This document shows, piece by piece, positions 9,497-17,279 of a DNA stretch of 64,000 nt (position 1 is the stretch's first letter; each line of letters begins with the position of its first letter). A program made the position numbers and the translations under genes. The stretch is taken from assembly GCA_019695335.1 (NCBI GenBank), contig JAIBAF010000005.1:1-64000 (forward strand), in the 5' to 3' direction. The notes beneath the pieces were generated by a model, which had not been told where the DNA came from, did not search any database, and saw only the letters and a program-made list of their open reading frames with translations. Source of the stretch: a bacterium. Its GTDB lineage: Bacteria; CLD3; SB21.

Positions 9497-10918
9497 ATGA
9501 CGGAATTTTTAGATCTTTTACTGGCGGTTACGACGTTGATTGCCGATCACATCTGGTGGCCGGTAGTCATTATCATGCTGGGTGCGACCGGCGTGTATAT
9601 GAGCTTTCAAACTAAATTCATTCAGTTTCGTCGTCTTGGATTAGCGATTAAATTCATGGTACGCGGGCGTTCTAAAGAAGAATCAGCGGGTCGTGAAGGT
9701 GATATAACACCGTTTCAGGCTTTAATGACGGCTTTAGCGGCAACGGTAGGTAACGGTAATATTGCCGGCGTAGCGACGGCTATCGCGAGTGGCGGTCCGG
9801 GAGCTCCTTTTTGGATGTGGATGACGGCTCTTTTCGGTATGGCTACCAAATATGCTGAAGCACTTTTAGGTTTAAAATATCGACAAAAGATGGTTGACGG
9901 TACGTTTAGTGGCGGTGCGATGTACTATTTACGAGACGGACTTAAAAATAAGTCGCTAGGCAAAGGACTTGCGTTGTGGTTTGCTATTGCCGTGATATTG
10001 ATGGCAACTTTCGGCAGCGGGAATATGGCCCAATCCAACTCAATTGCTTTGTCGTTGAATAGCGACTTTAACCTGAATTTTTTTGTAACCGGGATTGTGC
10101 TCGCATTACTGTGCGGTGTTGTATTGATTGGTGGTGTGACTAGAATTGCCGAAGTGTCGGATAAATTGGTTCCGCTAATGATCGTCCTATACATTGTAGC
10201 TTCGCTATACGTTATTATTATAAATTTCGCTCAAATTCCGGATGTATTTATCGTTGTTTTGCAATCGGCATTTGCACCGGAGGCCATGGCCGGCGGTATT
10301 ATAGGCCATACGGTTAAAGACGCCATGCGTTACGGTATCTCACGAGGCACTTTATCCAATGAATCAGGGATTGGTTCATGTTCAATTCCTGCTGCGGCTG
10401 CCAAAGGCAATGAATCGGCAGCTCAAGGATTAGTTGCCATGATGGGAACCTTTATCGATACGATCATTGTTTGCAGCATGACGGCTTTCGTGATTTTATC
10501 ATCCGATTTACATCCAAATCCGGTTGGATTGACCAGCACACAATTGACCAAATCAGCTTTTGCCGTCGGCCTCGGTTCGGACTGGGGCGGTTACATGGTC
10601 AGTATTTGCAGCTTTCTTTTTGGATTCACAACGCTTATTGGGTGGTCGTATTACGGTGAGCAAGGCGCACGGTACTTGTTCGGGCAAAAAAGCGTGAAAA
10701 CCTATCGATTAGTTTTTTGTCTTTTTGTTTTTTTTGGAGCGGTGTTGCAAGGCAAGTATTTAAATATCGTATGGAATCTTGGTGATATTGGTAACGCACT
10801 GATGGCCATTCCGAATCTGATCGGTTTAGTATTTCTGGGAAGTCTCGTTAAAAAAGAAACCGACGCTTATCTTGAAAAATGGGATCGTGGTGCTCTGAAA
10901 AATCCGTTTGGCGATTAG
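9497..10918 (+). CDS. Sodium:alanine symporter, AGCS family
   Basis: 473 aa, a polytopic inner-membrane protein. Family motifs are clear: GDITPFQALMTALAATVGNG followed by NIAGVATAIASGGPGAPFW, GMATKYAEALLGLKYR, and later GTLSNESGIGSCSIPAAAAK and GWSYYGEQGARYLFG. AGCS carriers import alanine or glycine, sometimes glutamine, with sodium; which of these is used here is not decidable by eye. ATG 9497 follows AAGG and lies 23 bases after the NSS transporter, so the two are co-transcribed. A good terminator follows 17 bases after the stop. Confidence 0.93.
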   Translation: MTEFLDLLLAVTTLIADHIWWPVVIIMLGATGVYMSFQTKFIQFRRLGLAIKFMVRGRSKEESAGREGDITPFQALMTALAATVGNGNIAGVATAIASGGPGAPFWMWMTALFGMATKYAEALLGLKYRQKMVDGTFSGGAMYYLRDGLKNKSLGKGLALWFAIAVILMATFGSGNMAQSNSIALSLNSDFNLNFFVTGIVLALLCGVVLIGGVTRIAEVSDKLVPLMIVLYIVASLYVIIINFAQIPDVFIVVLQSAFAPEAMAGGIIGHTVKDAMRYGISRGTLSNESGIGSCSIPAAAAKGNESAAQGLVAMMGTFIDTIIVCSMTAFVILSSDLHPNPVGLTSTQLTKSAFAVGLGSDWGGYMVSICSFLFGFTTLIGWSYYGEQGARYLFGQKSVKTYRLVFCLFVFFGAVLQGKYLNIVWNLGDIGNALMAIPNLIGLVFLGSLVKKETDAYLEKWDRGALKNPFGD

Positions 10919-10934
10919 TATCTGTCATTTTCAT

Positions 10935-10983
10935 AAAAAGCTGTTCAAAATGATTCTCAATACTTTTTTGAACAGCTTTTTTA
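10935..10983 (+). terminator. Terminator of the transporter operon
   Basis: AAAAAGCTGTTCAAAA pairs with TTTTTTGAACAGCTTTTT across a loop of about 14 bases, ending in a T-run. The symmetric A and T tracts would let it work on either strand. Confidence 0.85.
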
Positions 10984-11004
10984 TTTGTTTTAAAAATAAA
11001 ATGC

Positions 11005-11033
11005 TTGAGAGACGGTGAGAGTATTTTTATATT
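11005..11033 (+). promoter_or_regulatory. Sigma70-type promoter of ftsX
   Basis: -35 TTGAGA (11005-11010), 17 bases, -10 TATATT (11028-11033). The expected start, near 11040, gives a leader of about 20 bases to the GTG at 11060. Confidence 0.6.
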
Positions 11034-11059
11034 CCTACAATAGCAAAGCAGGAGGATGA

Positions 11060-11932
11060 GTGAAACCGGGTTATCTCATTGCCGAAGGTTTTAGCGGCTT
11101 ACGTCGTACCACGCTGTCGAGTGTTGTGTCGATAACAATTATTTGCATTGCCTTAAGTTTGTTGGGTTTTTTTCTAATTGTAACTTTCAACATTTCAAAT
11201 CTTATCAGTGATATTCGAAGCAGGGTTGAGTTGGAAGCGTTTTTGGATAAATCTCTGGATTCGGAAAATTCTCAGGAAATCGGAAAAATCATTCGGGATT
11301 TAGATGGTGTGGATTCGGTTTATTTTATTTCGAAGGCCGAAGCGGCACGCATTCTGAAATCAGTGATGGGGGAAGACGACCTTTTTGATTTAGTAGAAAC
11401 GAATCCGCTTCCGGCATCATTTAAAATTCGGTTGGAAGAGTCTTTTCGCACGTTGCAGGGCGTCGAAGAGGTGGCGCAAGCAATAGAAAATATCCGTGGG
11501 GTCGAAGAAGTCAATTATCAAAAAGAACTTTTGCGTGCATTGGATGAACGGATCGATGTTTACAACAATATCAACCTGGCCGTCGGAGCTTTGGCCGCCA
11601 TCGCTGCAATTTTTCTTGTATCGAACACCATCAAACTCAGCATTTATTCTAAACGCGATTTAATCAAAAGCATGAAGCTCGTCGGGGCCACCAATACTTT
11701 TATTGCCAGCCCTTTTCTGCTGGAAGGCATCTTGCAAGGATTAATCGGAAGCGGGCTGGCCTGTAGTGTGGCCTACGGAATGGTTTATGGTGCCAAAAAA
11801 TTCCTTCTACCCGGTGTTACGATGGACCCATTAATTTATGGTATTTTAGTCGGCATAGGTGTTTTACTCGGATTAACCGGCAGCTTTATTTCCATTCGGT
11901 TTTTTCTTAAAGAAAAGATCAGTGATATGTAG
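11060..11932 (+). CDS. ftsX: Cell-division ABC transporter permease FtsX
   Basis: 290 aa. The layout is that of FtsX: a short cytoplasmic start (KPGYLIAEGFSGLRRTTLSS), one membrane helix, a periplasmic domain of about 110 residues (SRVELEAFLDKS ... GVEEVNYQKEL) and three further helices containing SMKLVGATNTFIASPFLLEG, the characteristic FtsX/MacB-type loop. With FtsE it controls periplasmic peptidoglycan hydrolases at the division site. The start is GTG at 11060 with GGAGG unusually close (4 bases); an ATG at 11056 is out of frame. No ftsE is next to it: the gene stands alone with its own promoter, and a separate promoter serves the next gene. Confidence 0.9.
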   Translation: MKPGYLIAEGFSGLRRTTLSSVVSITIICIALSLLGFFLIVTFNISNLISDIRSRVELEAFLDKSLDSENSQEIGKIIRDLDGVDSVYFISKAEAARILKSVMGEDDLFDLVETNPLPASFKIRLEESFRTLQGVEEVAQAIENIRGVEEVNYQKELLRALDERIDVYNNINLAVGALAAIAAIFLVSNTIKLSIYSKRDLIKSMKLVGATNTFIASPFLLEGILQGLIGSGLACSVAYGMVYGAKKFLLPGVTMDPLIYGILVGIGVLLGLTGSFISIRFFLKEKISDM

Positions 11933-11949
11933 CCTGTGCGGTTTTTTCC

Positions 11950-11978
11950 TTGAAATTCGGTAGGCATGTGGGTATATT
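11950..11978 (+). promoter_or_regulatory. Sigma70-type promoter of the carbonic anhydrase-response regulator operon
   Basis: -35 TTGAAA (11950-11955), 17 bases, -10 TATATT (11973-11978), 30 bases before ATG 12009. Confidence 0.65.
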
Positions 11979-12008
11979 GCGTCACTTTATACTTCATTTT
12001 CTTCCAAT

Positions 12009-12542
12009 ATGATCACCCAATATTTGTCAAAAAAACCGGTGATTCCCGCTAGTGTTTTTATTGCTGAGGGCGCTAAAATTGTTGGCGACGTAGAATTGGG
12101 AGAAGAATGCAGTGTGTGGTTTAATGCTGTAATCCGTGGTGACGTGAATTTCATTCGTATCGGCCGCCGCACTAATATTCAGGATGGCGCAATCATTCAC
12201 GTTACGTTAAATAAATATCCAACGATCATTGCCGATGAAGTTACAATAGGTCACGGAGCAATTTTGCATGGATGTACGATCCACGAACATGTGCTCATCG
12301 GAATGGGGGCTAAAGTACTGGATCGCGCGATTGTAAATAAACATTGTATTATTGCCGCAGGCGCATTGATCCTTGAAGGGTATGAAGTTCCGGAAGGTAC
12401 GATGATGGCGGGCGTGCCGGCTAAGCCTGTTCGAAAAGTGACCCATGAAGAAATAGATCAGATCAAACAATCGATTAGAAATTACATTCAATACGCCGCG
12501 GATTATCGCGCGCTGAATGCGCATCCTGTTCGCGTCGGCTAA
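12009..12542 (+). CDS. Gamma-carbonic-anhydrase-like hexapeptide-repeat protein
   Basis: 177 aa, almost entirely a left-handed beta helix of hexapeptide repeats (FIAEGAKIVGDVELGEECSV, RRTNIQDGAIIHV, ADEVTIGHGAILHGCTI) with a C-terminal helix. His64, His82 and His87 are placed like the three zinc/iron ligands of the archaeal enzyme Cam, the last two five residues apart. Arg43 and Asp45 (VIRGDVN) match the conserved trimer-interface pair. Members are soluble trimers; many bacterial homologues (YrdA, PaaY, CaiE-like) have weak or unknown activity, so carbonic anhydrase activity is likely but not assured. It is the first gene of a tight operon with two response regulators and an MBL-fold hydrolase (gaps 12 and 18 bases, then overlap). 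Confidence 0.88.
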   Translation: MITQYLSKKPVIPASVFIAEGAKIVGDVELGEECSVWFNAVIRGDVNFIRIGRRTNIQDGAIIHVTLNKYPTIIADEVTIGHGAILHGCTIHEHVLIGMGAKVLDRAIVNKHCIIAAGALILEGYEVPEGTMMAGVPAKPVRKVTHEEIDQIKQSIRNYIQYAADYRALNAHPVRVG

Positions 12543-12554
12543 ATTGAAAACACC

Positions 12555-12923
12555 ATGTCTAAAAAAATCCTCATTATAGACGATGATGACGATCATTTAG
12601 CTGTAACGTCCAATTTACTGCGTCACATTGGTAAATTTGCTGTCGTCGCATCGACTGACAGCACCGCGGCTATGGAAATCATTCGGCGCGAAAAGCCCGA
12701 TCTGATTTTGCTTGACATTATGATGCCCAAAGTTGATGGCTTATCGATTTGTAAACAAGTCAAAGAGTCGCCGGACTTAAATTATATCAAAGTGATAGTT
12801 TATTCGGCGAAAATTTTTGAAGTGGACCGGAAAAATGCTATGAAAGTTGGCGCGGACGCTTATATTTCAAAAGTGATCGAATCCGGGAAACTGATAGATA
12901 CGATAAACAAGATATTGGGCTGA
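12555..12923 (+). CDS. Single-domain response regulator (REC), tandem copy 1
   Basis: 122 aa, one receiver domain and nothing else. Acidic pocket at DDDDD (9-13), phospho-acceptor Asp54 in LILLDIMMPKVDG, and the conserved Lys in GADAYISKVIES; the usual proline after this lysine is replaced by Val. No output domain, so it must act by binding a partner. It is followed after 18 bases by a very similar regulator with the same C-terminal block, pointing to tandem duplication. No kinase gene is adjacent, so its phosphate donor is unknown. Confidence 0.9.
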   Translation: MSKKILIIDDDDDHLAVTSNLLRHIGKFAVVASTDSTAAMEIIRREKPDLILLDIMMPKVDGLSICKQVKESPDLNYIKVIVYSAKIFEVDRKNAMKVGADAYISKVIESGKLIDTINKILG

Positions 12924-12941
12924 TTTTTTTTGCGTGGAAAT

Positions 12942-13319
12942 ATGCACAAAATTCTGGTGATCGATGACGACGAAAGTACGTTGGCGATTGCGTCGAAAAG
13001 TTTACGCGCTTTAGGCAAGTTTGAAGTTGTCATCTGCAATGATAGTACCCAAGCGCTGGACGTTATCCGGCGTGAAAGACCCGACCTGATACTTTTGGAC
13101 ATTATGATGCCCAAAGTTGACGGATTTACCATCTGCAAAACGGTCAAAGAATCCGACGATCTCCATTCCATCAAAATCATCGTTCATTCGGCGAAGATTT
13201 TTGACGTGGATCGTAAAAAAGCTTTGAAATTAGGCGCTGATGCCTATATTTCCAAAGTGATCGAATCGGACAAATTGATCGAAACCATTCATCAAGTGCT
13301 GGAGCATTCCAAACAATGA
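12942..13319 (+). CDS. Single-domain response regulator (REC), tandem copy 2
   Basis: 125 aa from ATG 12942 (MHKILVIDDDES); the frame extends to a TTG at 12930, but the receiver fold starts exactly at the ATG. Phospho-acceptor Asp53 in LILLDIMMPKVDG, and Lys in GADAYISKVIES followed by Val instead of Pro, as in copy 1. The two copies match over most of their length (IRRE.PDLILLDIMMPKVDG and YISKVIES.KLI.TI). Its stop codon overlaps the start of the MBL-fold hydrolase gene (ATGA), so the two products are translationally coupled and probably work together. Confidence 0.9.
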   Translation: MHKILVIDDDESTLAIASKSLRALGKFEVVICNDSTQALDVIRRERPDLILLDIMMPKVDGFTICKTVKESDDLHSIKIIVHSAKIFDVDRKKALKLGADAYISKVIESDKLIETIHQVLEHSKQ

Positions 13320-14194
13320 AGTACAAATTCTGGGGCGTTCGCGGCTCGATTCCGACTCCGGGACCAGAGACAGTGCGGTACGGCGGCAATACTTCGTGCG
13401 GTGAACTGACGATCGATGATAGTAATATGATCATTTTTGATGCCGGGTCAGGCATTCGTCCGCTTGGCAACGATCTGATGAAACGTGGTAAAAAACCGAT
13501 CGAAGCCATTATCCTGCTTAGTCATACTCACTGGGACCATATTCAAGGCTTTCCGTTTTTTGTGCCGGCTTTTATACCGGGCAATAAATTTGTCATCTGT
13601 GGTTGTGAAGAAGCGGATGTCAAACTGGATCAAATCATCACCGATCAGATGAAGAGCGCGTATTTTCCGGTCGAACTCAGTGATATGCCGGCCGCTATTG
13701 GGTTCAAAAGACTCTATGAAGGTCGTTTTAAAATCGCTGGCGCCCGCGTTGATACCTTATATTTAAATCATCCGGGGTTTGCATTAGGCTACAGAGTGGA
13801 ACATGAAGGTAAATCTGTCGTTTATGTAAGTGACAATGAACCCTATCCCATTCAGGAAGGCGATCATCCTGATTTTGCCGACATGAAATATAAAGGTAAT
13901 AACAATTATCGGATAATTGAATTTTCAAAAAATACCGACCTGTTGGTACACGATTGTCAATATACTCCGGAAGAATATAAAACCAAGATTGGATGGGGAC
14001 ATTCCCCATACGATTATGTTGCTGAAATCGCATGGAAAGCCAAAGTGAAACGGCTGGCCATTTATCATCATGATCCGGGGCATAATGACGCGTTTGTCGA
14101 TACGATGGTTGAGGAAGTCAGGAAATTGCTGAAAGAAAAAGGTGCCGATGTAGAGTGTTTTGGCGCATATGAAGGACTGGAAGTCGATATTTAA
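13316..14194 (+). CDS. Metallo-beta-lactamase-fold hydrolase coupled to response regulators
   Basis: 292 aa. The N-terminus (KYKFWGVRGSIPTPGPETVR, then YGGNTSC) and the metal motif SHTHWDHIQGFPFF are typical of the PhnP/RNase Z-like branch of the MBL fold; further ligands are likely the His in LNHPGFALGYRV, Asp in YVSDNEPY, and His in AIYHHDPGHND. It should be a soluble di-metal phosphodiesterase-type hydrolase; the substrate is unknown. Members of this branch are often found next to receiver domains and nucleotide-signalling genes, which suggests, but does not prove, a role in degrading a signalling nucleotide. The ATG overlaps the preceding regulator's stop by 4 bases. Confidence 0.85.
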   Translation: MKYKFWGVRGSIPTPGPETVRYGGNTSCGELTIDDSNMIIFDAGSGIRPLGNDLMKRGKKPIEAIILLSHTHWDHIQGFPFFVPAFIPGNKFVICGCEEADVKLDQIITDQMKSAYFPVELSDMPAAIGFKRLYEGRFKIAGARVDTLYLNHPGFALGYRVEHEGKSVVYVSDNEPYPIQEGDHPDFADMKYKGNNNYRIIEFSKNTDLLVHDCQYTPEEYKTKIGWGHSPYDYVAEIAWKAKVKRLAIYHHDPGHNDAFVDTMVEEVRKLLKEKGADVECFGAYEGLEVDI

Positions 14195-14261
14195 TGATTT
14201 TGAATGTATTGAAAAGCTGTATTACGTAATTCACTTTAATAAAAAACGTTAGGAGCATCGT

Positions 14262-15572
14262 ATGGTCATCAACGAGATTGATGGGATTGTTGCAAATTTG
14301 CACAAACGCATCATTGGTAAAGACAAAGCCATTGCCTTGCAGGATTTGAAAAAAAGAGATATACCGGGATTCATTAAGAATTATTTTGACCGTGAGGCTG
14401 AAAAATGGATTCGTGAGGAATCCTCCATGTTCCTTTCTTCCGGACGATTCAATTACGATCTTCCCGAAGTAAGGAAAAAATTTGAAGAATTATATGAAGT
14501 CTTAAAAAATACCGCCATTTTTAATCAGGCAAAACTTCACCGCGTTCTCGAACAAGCCGTTAAATTGCAATCCAACTTTTTGGTTCAACCTGAACGTACC
14601 ATGGTGCAATTCATTTTCCGTGATGATGACGTTATTACGCCTGCTGAAGTCATGGATTCGATGAAATATTTCTTAGAATATGAATATTACTACAAGGCTT
14701 TGGAACATTATTTTCAAAGCAATCAGATGGATACTATTTCAAGAACCAAATTCAAAAATTTTATCCAACAATTAGATGAAAAAGCCCTGTCCCAAAACAC
14801 AACGCCGGCTGCTGTGAACTTGGCGACGGTGATAGTGGGATTTTTAAATTTAGGACGGGAACAGCAATCCGACAGTCTCGACGCTGATATATTAGTCAAT
14901 GCTTATCAGGACCGCAACCTTCCTGACTATGTTAACGCGATTAAGAATGCTATCGCAAAAAACATGAATGCTATCAGCGTGGCCAAACTCGAAGGTATGT
15001 TTAAATCATTCCTCGAAAGCGGTGATGTCGAAGCTAAGCCGATCAAAGAACAGGCCGTTAAAACGGATTACACTGAAAAGACCGAAGTTATTTCTACCAA
15101 AAATCTTTCCAACATTGTTTCGCAGATCGAAGATATTAAGGAAGAAGCTGTTGAAGAGGCATCAATGGATTCTTTCCTAACGGAAGAAGAAGAAGAAGAT
15201 ATTGTTCTTCCGCCGCCCCCTCCGGAAGTGAAACCGAAAGAAGAGCCGAAACCCGCTCAAACCGCAGCTGGATCGGCTGCAGATCAATTGGCGGCGATTA
15301 TGGCCAAACAAATGGGACAGGCCGACGTGCTCGAAGATTTATACAAAGTCATTGAAGACAAAGACAAAAAAATATATATCAAAAAACTTTTCAAGAAAAA
15401 AGATAAAGAGTTTTTTGATTTATTGAATCAGCTCAATCAGGTTAATAACTGGAAAGATGCAAACGTTCTGATCGAAGACACATTTTACAATCATGAAATT
15501 AATCCTTATCAGAAAGAAGCTATTGCATTTACTGATGCCGTTTATACGCGGTATTTTCCTACTAAAAACTGA
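14262..15572 (+). CDS. Uncharacterised soluble helical protein with proline-rich linker
   Basis: 436 aa, ATG with AGGAG at 14251-14255. I do not recognise a family. No signal peptide or membrane helix. The N-terminal 260 residues are predicted mostly helical and contain aromatic runs (FLEYEYYYKALEHYFQSNQ). A linker follows with acidic (LTEEEEEDIVLPPPPPEVKP) and proline/lysine-rich stretches, then a compact C-terminal block (residues about 345-430: EDLYKVIEDKDKKIYIKKLF) rich in K, D and F. The two-block-plus-linker layout suggests a cytoplasmic adaptor or scaffold. It has its own terminator and a 67-base gap upstream, so it is probably a single-gene unit following the regulator/MBL operon. Confidence 0.75.
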   Translation: MVINEIDGIVANLHKRIIGKDKAIALQDLKKRDIPGFIKNYFDREAEKWIREESSMFLSSGRFNYDLPEVRKKFEELYEVLKNTAIFNQAKLHRVLEQAVKLQSNFLVQPERTMVQFIFRDDDVITPAEVMDSMKYFLEYEYYYKALEHYFQSNQMDTISRTKFKNFIQQLDEKALSQNTTPAAVNLATVIVGFLNLGREQQSDSLDADILVNAYQDRNLPDYVNAIKNAIAKNMNAISVAKLEGMFKSFLESGDVEAKPIKEQAVKTDYTEKTEVISTKNLSNIVSQIEDIKEEAVEEASMDSFLTEEEEEDIVLPPPPPEVKPKEEPKPAQTAAGSAADQLAAIMAKQMGQADVLEDLYKVIEDKDKKIYIKKLFKKKDKEFFDLLNQLNQVNNWKDANVLIEDTFYNHEINPYQKEAIAFTDAVYTRYFPTKN

Positions 15573-15592
15573 TTTAATACCATACAAAAATA

Positions 15593-15626
15593 AAAAAACC
15601 CAACTGTTTTCAGTTGGGTTTTTTAT
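15593..15626 (+). terminator. Terminator after the 436-aa unknown gene
   Basis: AAAAAACCCAACTG, loop TTTT, CAGTTGGGTTTTTT: a 12- to 14-bp perfect stem with a T-run. As A-tracts flank the other side, it may also serve the convergent response regulator on the minus strand. Confidence 0.9.
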
Positions 15627-15646
15627 TTTCAGCGATTTTCATTGGT

Positions 15647-16009
15647 TCATGAGAGGGAATTAATCAGATCGACTAGTTTTCCAAGACCGCCCATGCCTGT
15701 TTTAGCAAATGTAGCATCAGCGCCTGCTGCTTCCGCCTGAGCTTTATATTCTTCCAGTGAGCCTGTATGGAATATAATTCTGGGGCGATTGGGGTTGATG
15801 GCTTTGGTTTCAGAGCACACTTCGATGCCATTTTTACCCGGCATGTTGGTATCGAGCACAATTACATCAGGATCAAACGATTTGATTTTGTCCATCGCCT
15901 GGATTCCATCTTCTGCAAAGTCCAATTCAAAGCCCGCTTTGCCGAGAAAAATTTTCAACAAGCTGCGAACGGTATTTTCATCATCGACGACCAAGACTTT
16001 TTTTGGCAC
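15647..16009 (-). CDS. Single-domain response regulator (REC) downstream of dprA
   Basis: 120 aa, starting with GTG at 16009 preceded by AAGGAG and 6 bases. Receiver domain only: Asp9/Asp10 in VVDDEN, phospho-acceptor Asp53 in VIVLDTNMPGKNG, Thr/Ser switch region FHTGS, and the conserved lysine in GADATFAKTGMGG, followed by Thr rather than the usual Pro. It lies 17 bases after dprA on the same strand and is likely co-transcribed from the dprA promoter. Its partner kinase is not adjacent. A functional link between DprA and this regulator is not known and may be accidental. Confidence 0.9.
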   Translation of the reverse strand: MPKKVLVVDDENTVRSLLKIFLGKAGFELDFAEDGIQAMDKIKSFDPDVIVLDTNMPGKNGIEVCSETKAINPNRPRIIFHTGSLEEYKAQAEAAGADATFAKTGMGGLGKLVDLINSLS

Positions 16010-16026
16010 GGTAGGCTCCTTCAGAA

Positions 16027-17130
16027 TTACGAGTGCATTCGAATAAAATGTTTCCCGGCCGTTTGCCGGACAACGCCCATCAATTCTAAATTTAATAAAT
16101 GAGTCAGCGCTTCCGCAACAGATATATTACTCTGTTTGGCAATGGCGTCGACGTGGATCGGCTCATTTAAGATGTGACCAATGATAGTTTCTTCGGTTTG
16201 GGAAAGATTGAGAATCAGCTTCTGAGAAGGTTGTTTGAGTGCAACCAATTTGCTCTCTAATTCTGTCAGAATATCGTCGACAGTTTCAACGAGTTTTGCA
16301 CCTTGTTTGATTAACTGGTTAGGTCCGCGAGCTTGCAGCGTTGTAATGTTACCTGGGACAGCAAAAACTTCGCGATTTTGTTCCATGGCATATTCGGTCG
16401 TAATTAATGCTCCGCTCTTTTCTCCGGCTTCAATGATAAGAGTTCCTAATGAAAGTCCGCTAATGATACGATTGCGGCCGGGAAAGTTAACGGCATCGGG
16501 CGCCGTTTTCATTGGATAATCGGATATTAAAGCACCATGTTGCATTAGATCCATAGCCAATTTAAAATTTTCTGCCGGGTAAATCCGATCGACGCCTGAA
16601 CCTAAGACGGCTATGGTCCGGCCGCCATGTTGCAACGCGCTGTGGTGAGCAATGGTATCAATACCGCGGGCCAATCCGCTGACAATAGTAATACCGCGTA
16701 CTGCCAGTTCACGCGCTAACGTTTCCGTCATTATTTTTCCGTACGATGTAGGTTGACGGGTTCCGACGATCGCAATAGCATAACGGTCGATTTCGGCGAG
16801 GTCGCCTCTTGTAAAAAGAAATGCGGGCGGTTCGTGGATATTTTTCAAATTAACAGGATAGTCATTGTCCCAAAACGATAATACTTGAACCTTATAGTGT
16901 TCGATCAACTTAAGCTGTTCTTCTACAAACTTGTTATCCCGTAAAGCCGGGTTAAGTATCTTTTCGGCTGTTTTTTGGTCAAAGCCGTCCGTGGCCGTTA
17001 GTTGATGTAGCTTTGCTGCAAAAACTTCTTCGGGAGTGCCAAATTTCTGCACCAATGTGCGCAATTTGCTGTGGCCAATTCCCGGTATGGACGACAATAA
17101 TAAGAGGTGATAAAGCGTATCCGATGTCAT
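16027..17130 (-). CDS. dprA: DNA-processing protein DprA (Smf)
   Basis: 367 aa. N-terminal helix-hairpin-helix-like region (LLSSIPGIGHSKLRTLVQKF), central Rossmann-type DprA domain with AIAIVGTRQPTSYGK, TIVSGLARGIDTIAHHSAL, AVLGSGVDRIYPAENFKLA and FPGRNRIISGLS, and a C-terminal winged-helix domain (PIHVDAIAKQSNISVAEALT). DprA loads RecA onto incoming single-stranded DNA during natural transformation, and is also widespread in bacteria not known to be competent. The start is ATG 17130; no clear Shine-Dalgarno is visible, but the promoter at 17156-17184 gives a leader of only about 20 bases. A response regulator follows after 17 bases. Confidence 0.95.
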   Translation of the reverse strand: MTSDTLYHLLLLSSIPGIGHSKLRTLVQKFGTPEEVFAAKLHQLTATDGFDQKTAEKILNPALRDNKFVEEQLKLIEHYKVQVLSFWDNDYPVNLKNIHEPPAFLFTRGDLAEIDRYAIAIVGTRQPTSYGKIMTETLARELAVRGITIVSGLARGIDTIAHHSALQHGGRTIAVLGSGVDRIYPAENFKLAMDLMQHGALISDYPMKTAPDAVNFPGRNRIISGLSLGTLIIEAGEKSGALITTEYAMEQNREVFAVPGNITTLQARGPNQLIKQGAKLVETVDDILTELESKLVALKQPSQKLILNLSQTEETIIGHILNEPIHVDAIAKQSNISVAEALTHLLNLELMGVVRQTAGKHFIRMHS

Positions 17131-17155
17131 AGATGTGTTAAATTTGAACGGGCTT

Positions 17156-17184
17156 ATAATACAAAAAACTCATTCGATATGCAA
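17156..17184 (-). promoter_or_regulatory. Sigma70-type promoter of dprA
   Basis: Read on the minus strand: -35 TTGCAT (complement of 17179-17184), 17 bases, -10 TATTAT (complement of 17156-17161). It is divergent from the rsfS promoter about 40 bases away. Confidence 0.6.
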
Positions 17185-17221
17185 GGTAACAATAGTGTTG
17201 ATTTTCGAAGAACTATTGAAC

Positions 17222-17250
17222 TTGATTTTGTGATGATGCACTTTTATATT
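17222..17250 (+). promoter_or_regulatory. Sigma70-type promoter of rsfS
   Basis: -35 TTGATT (17222-17227), 17 bases, -10 TATATT (17245-17250), about 22 bases upstream of the expected start of the message before GTG 17280. Confidence 0.6.
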
Positions 17251-17279
17251 AGCGGCGTTTAAAAAAACGGAGTTTGAAA

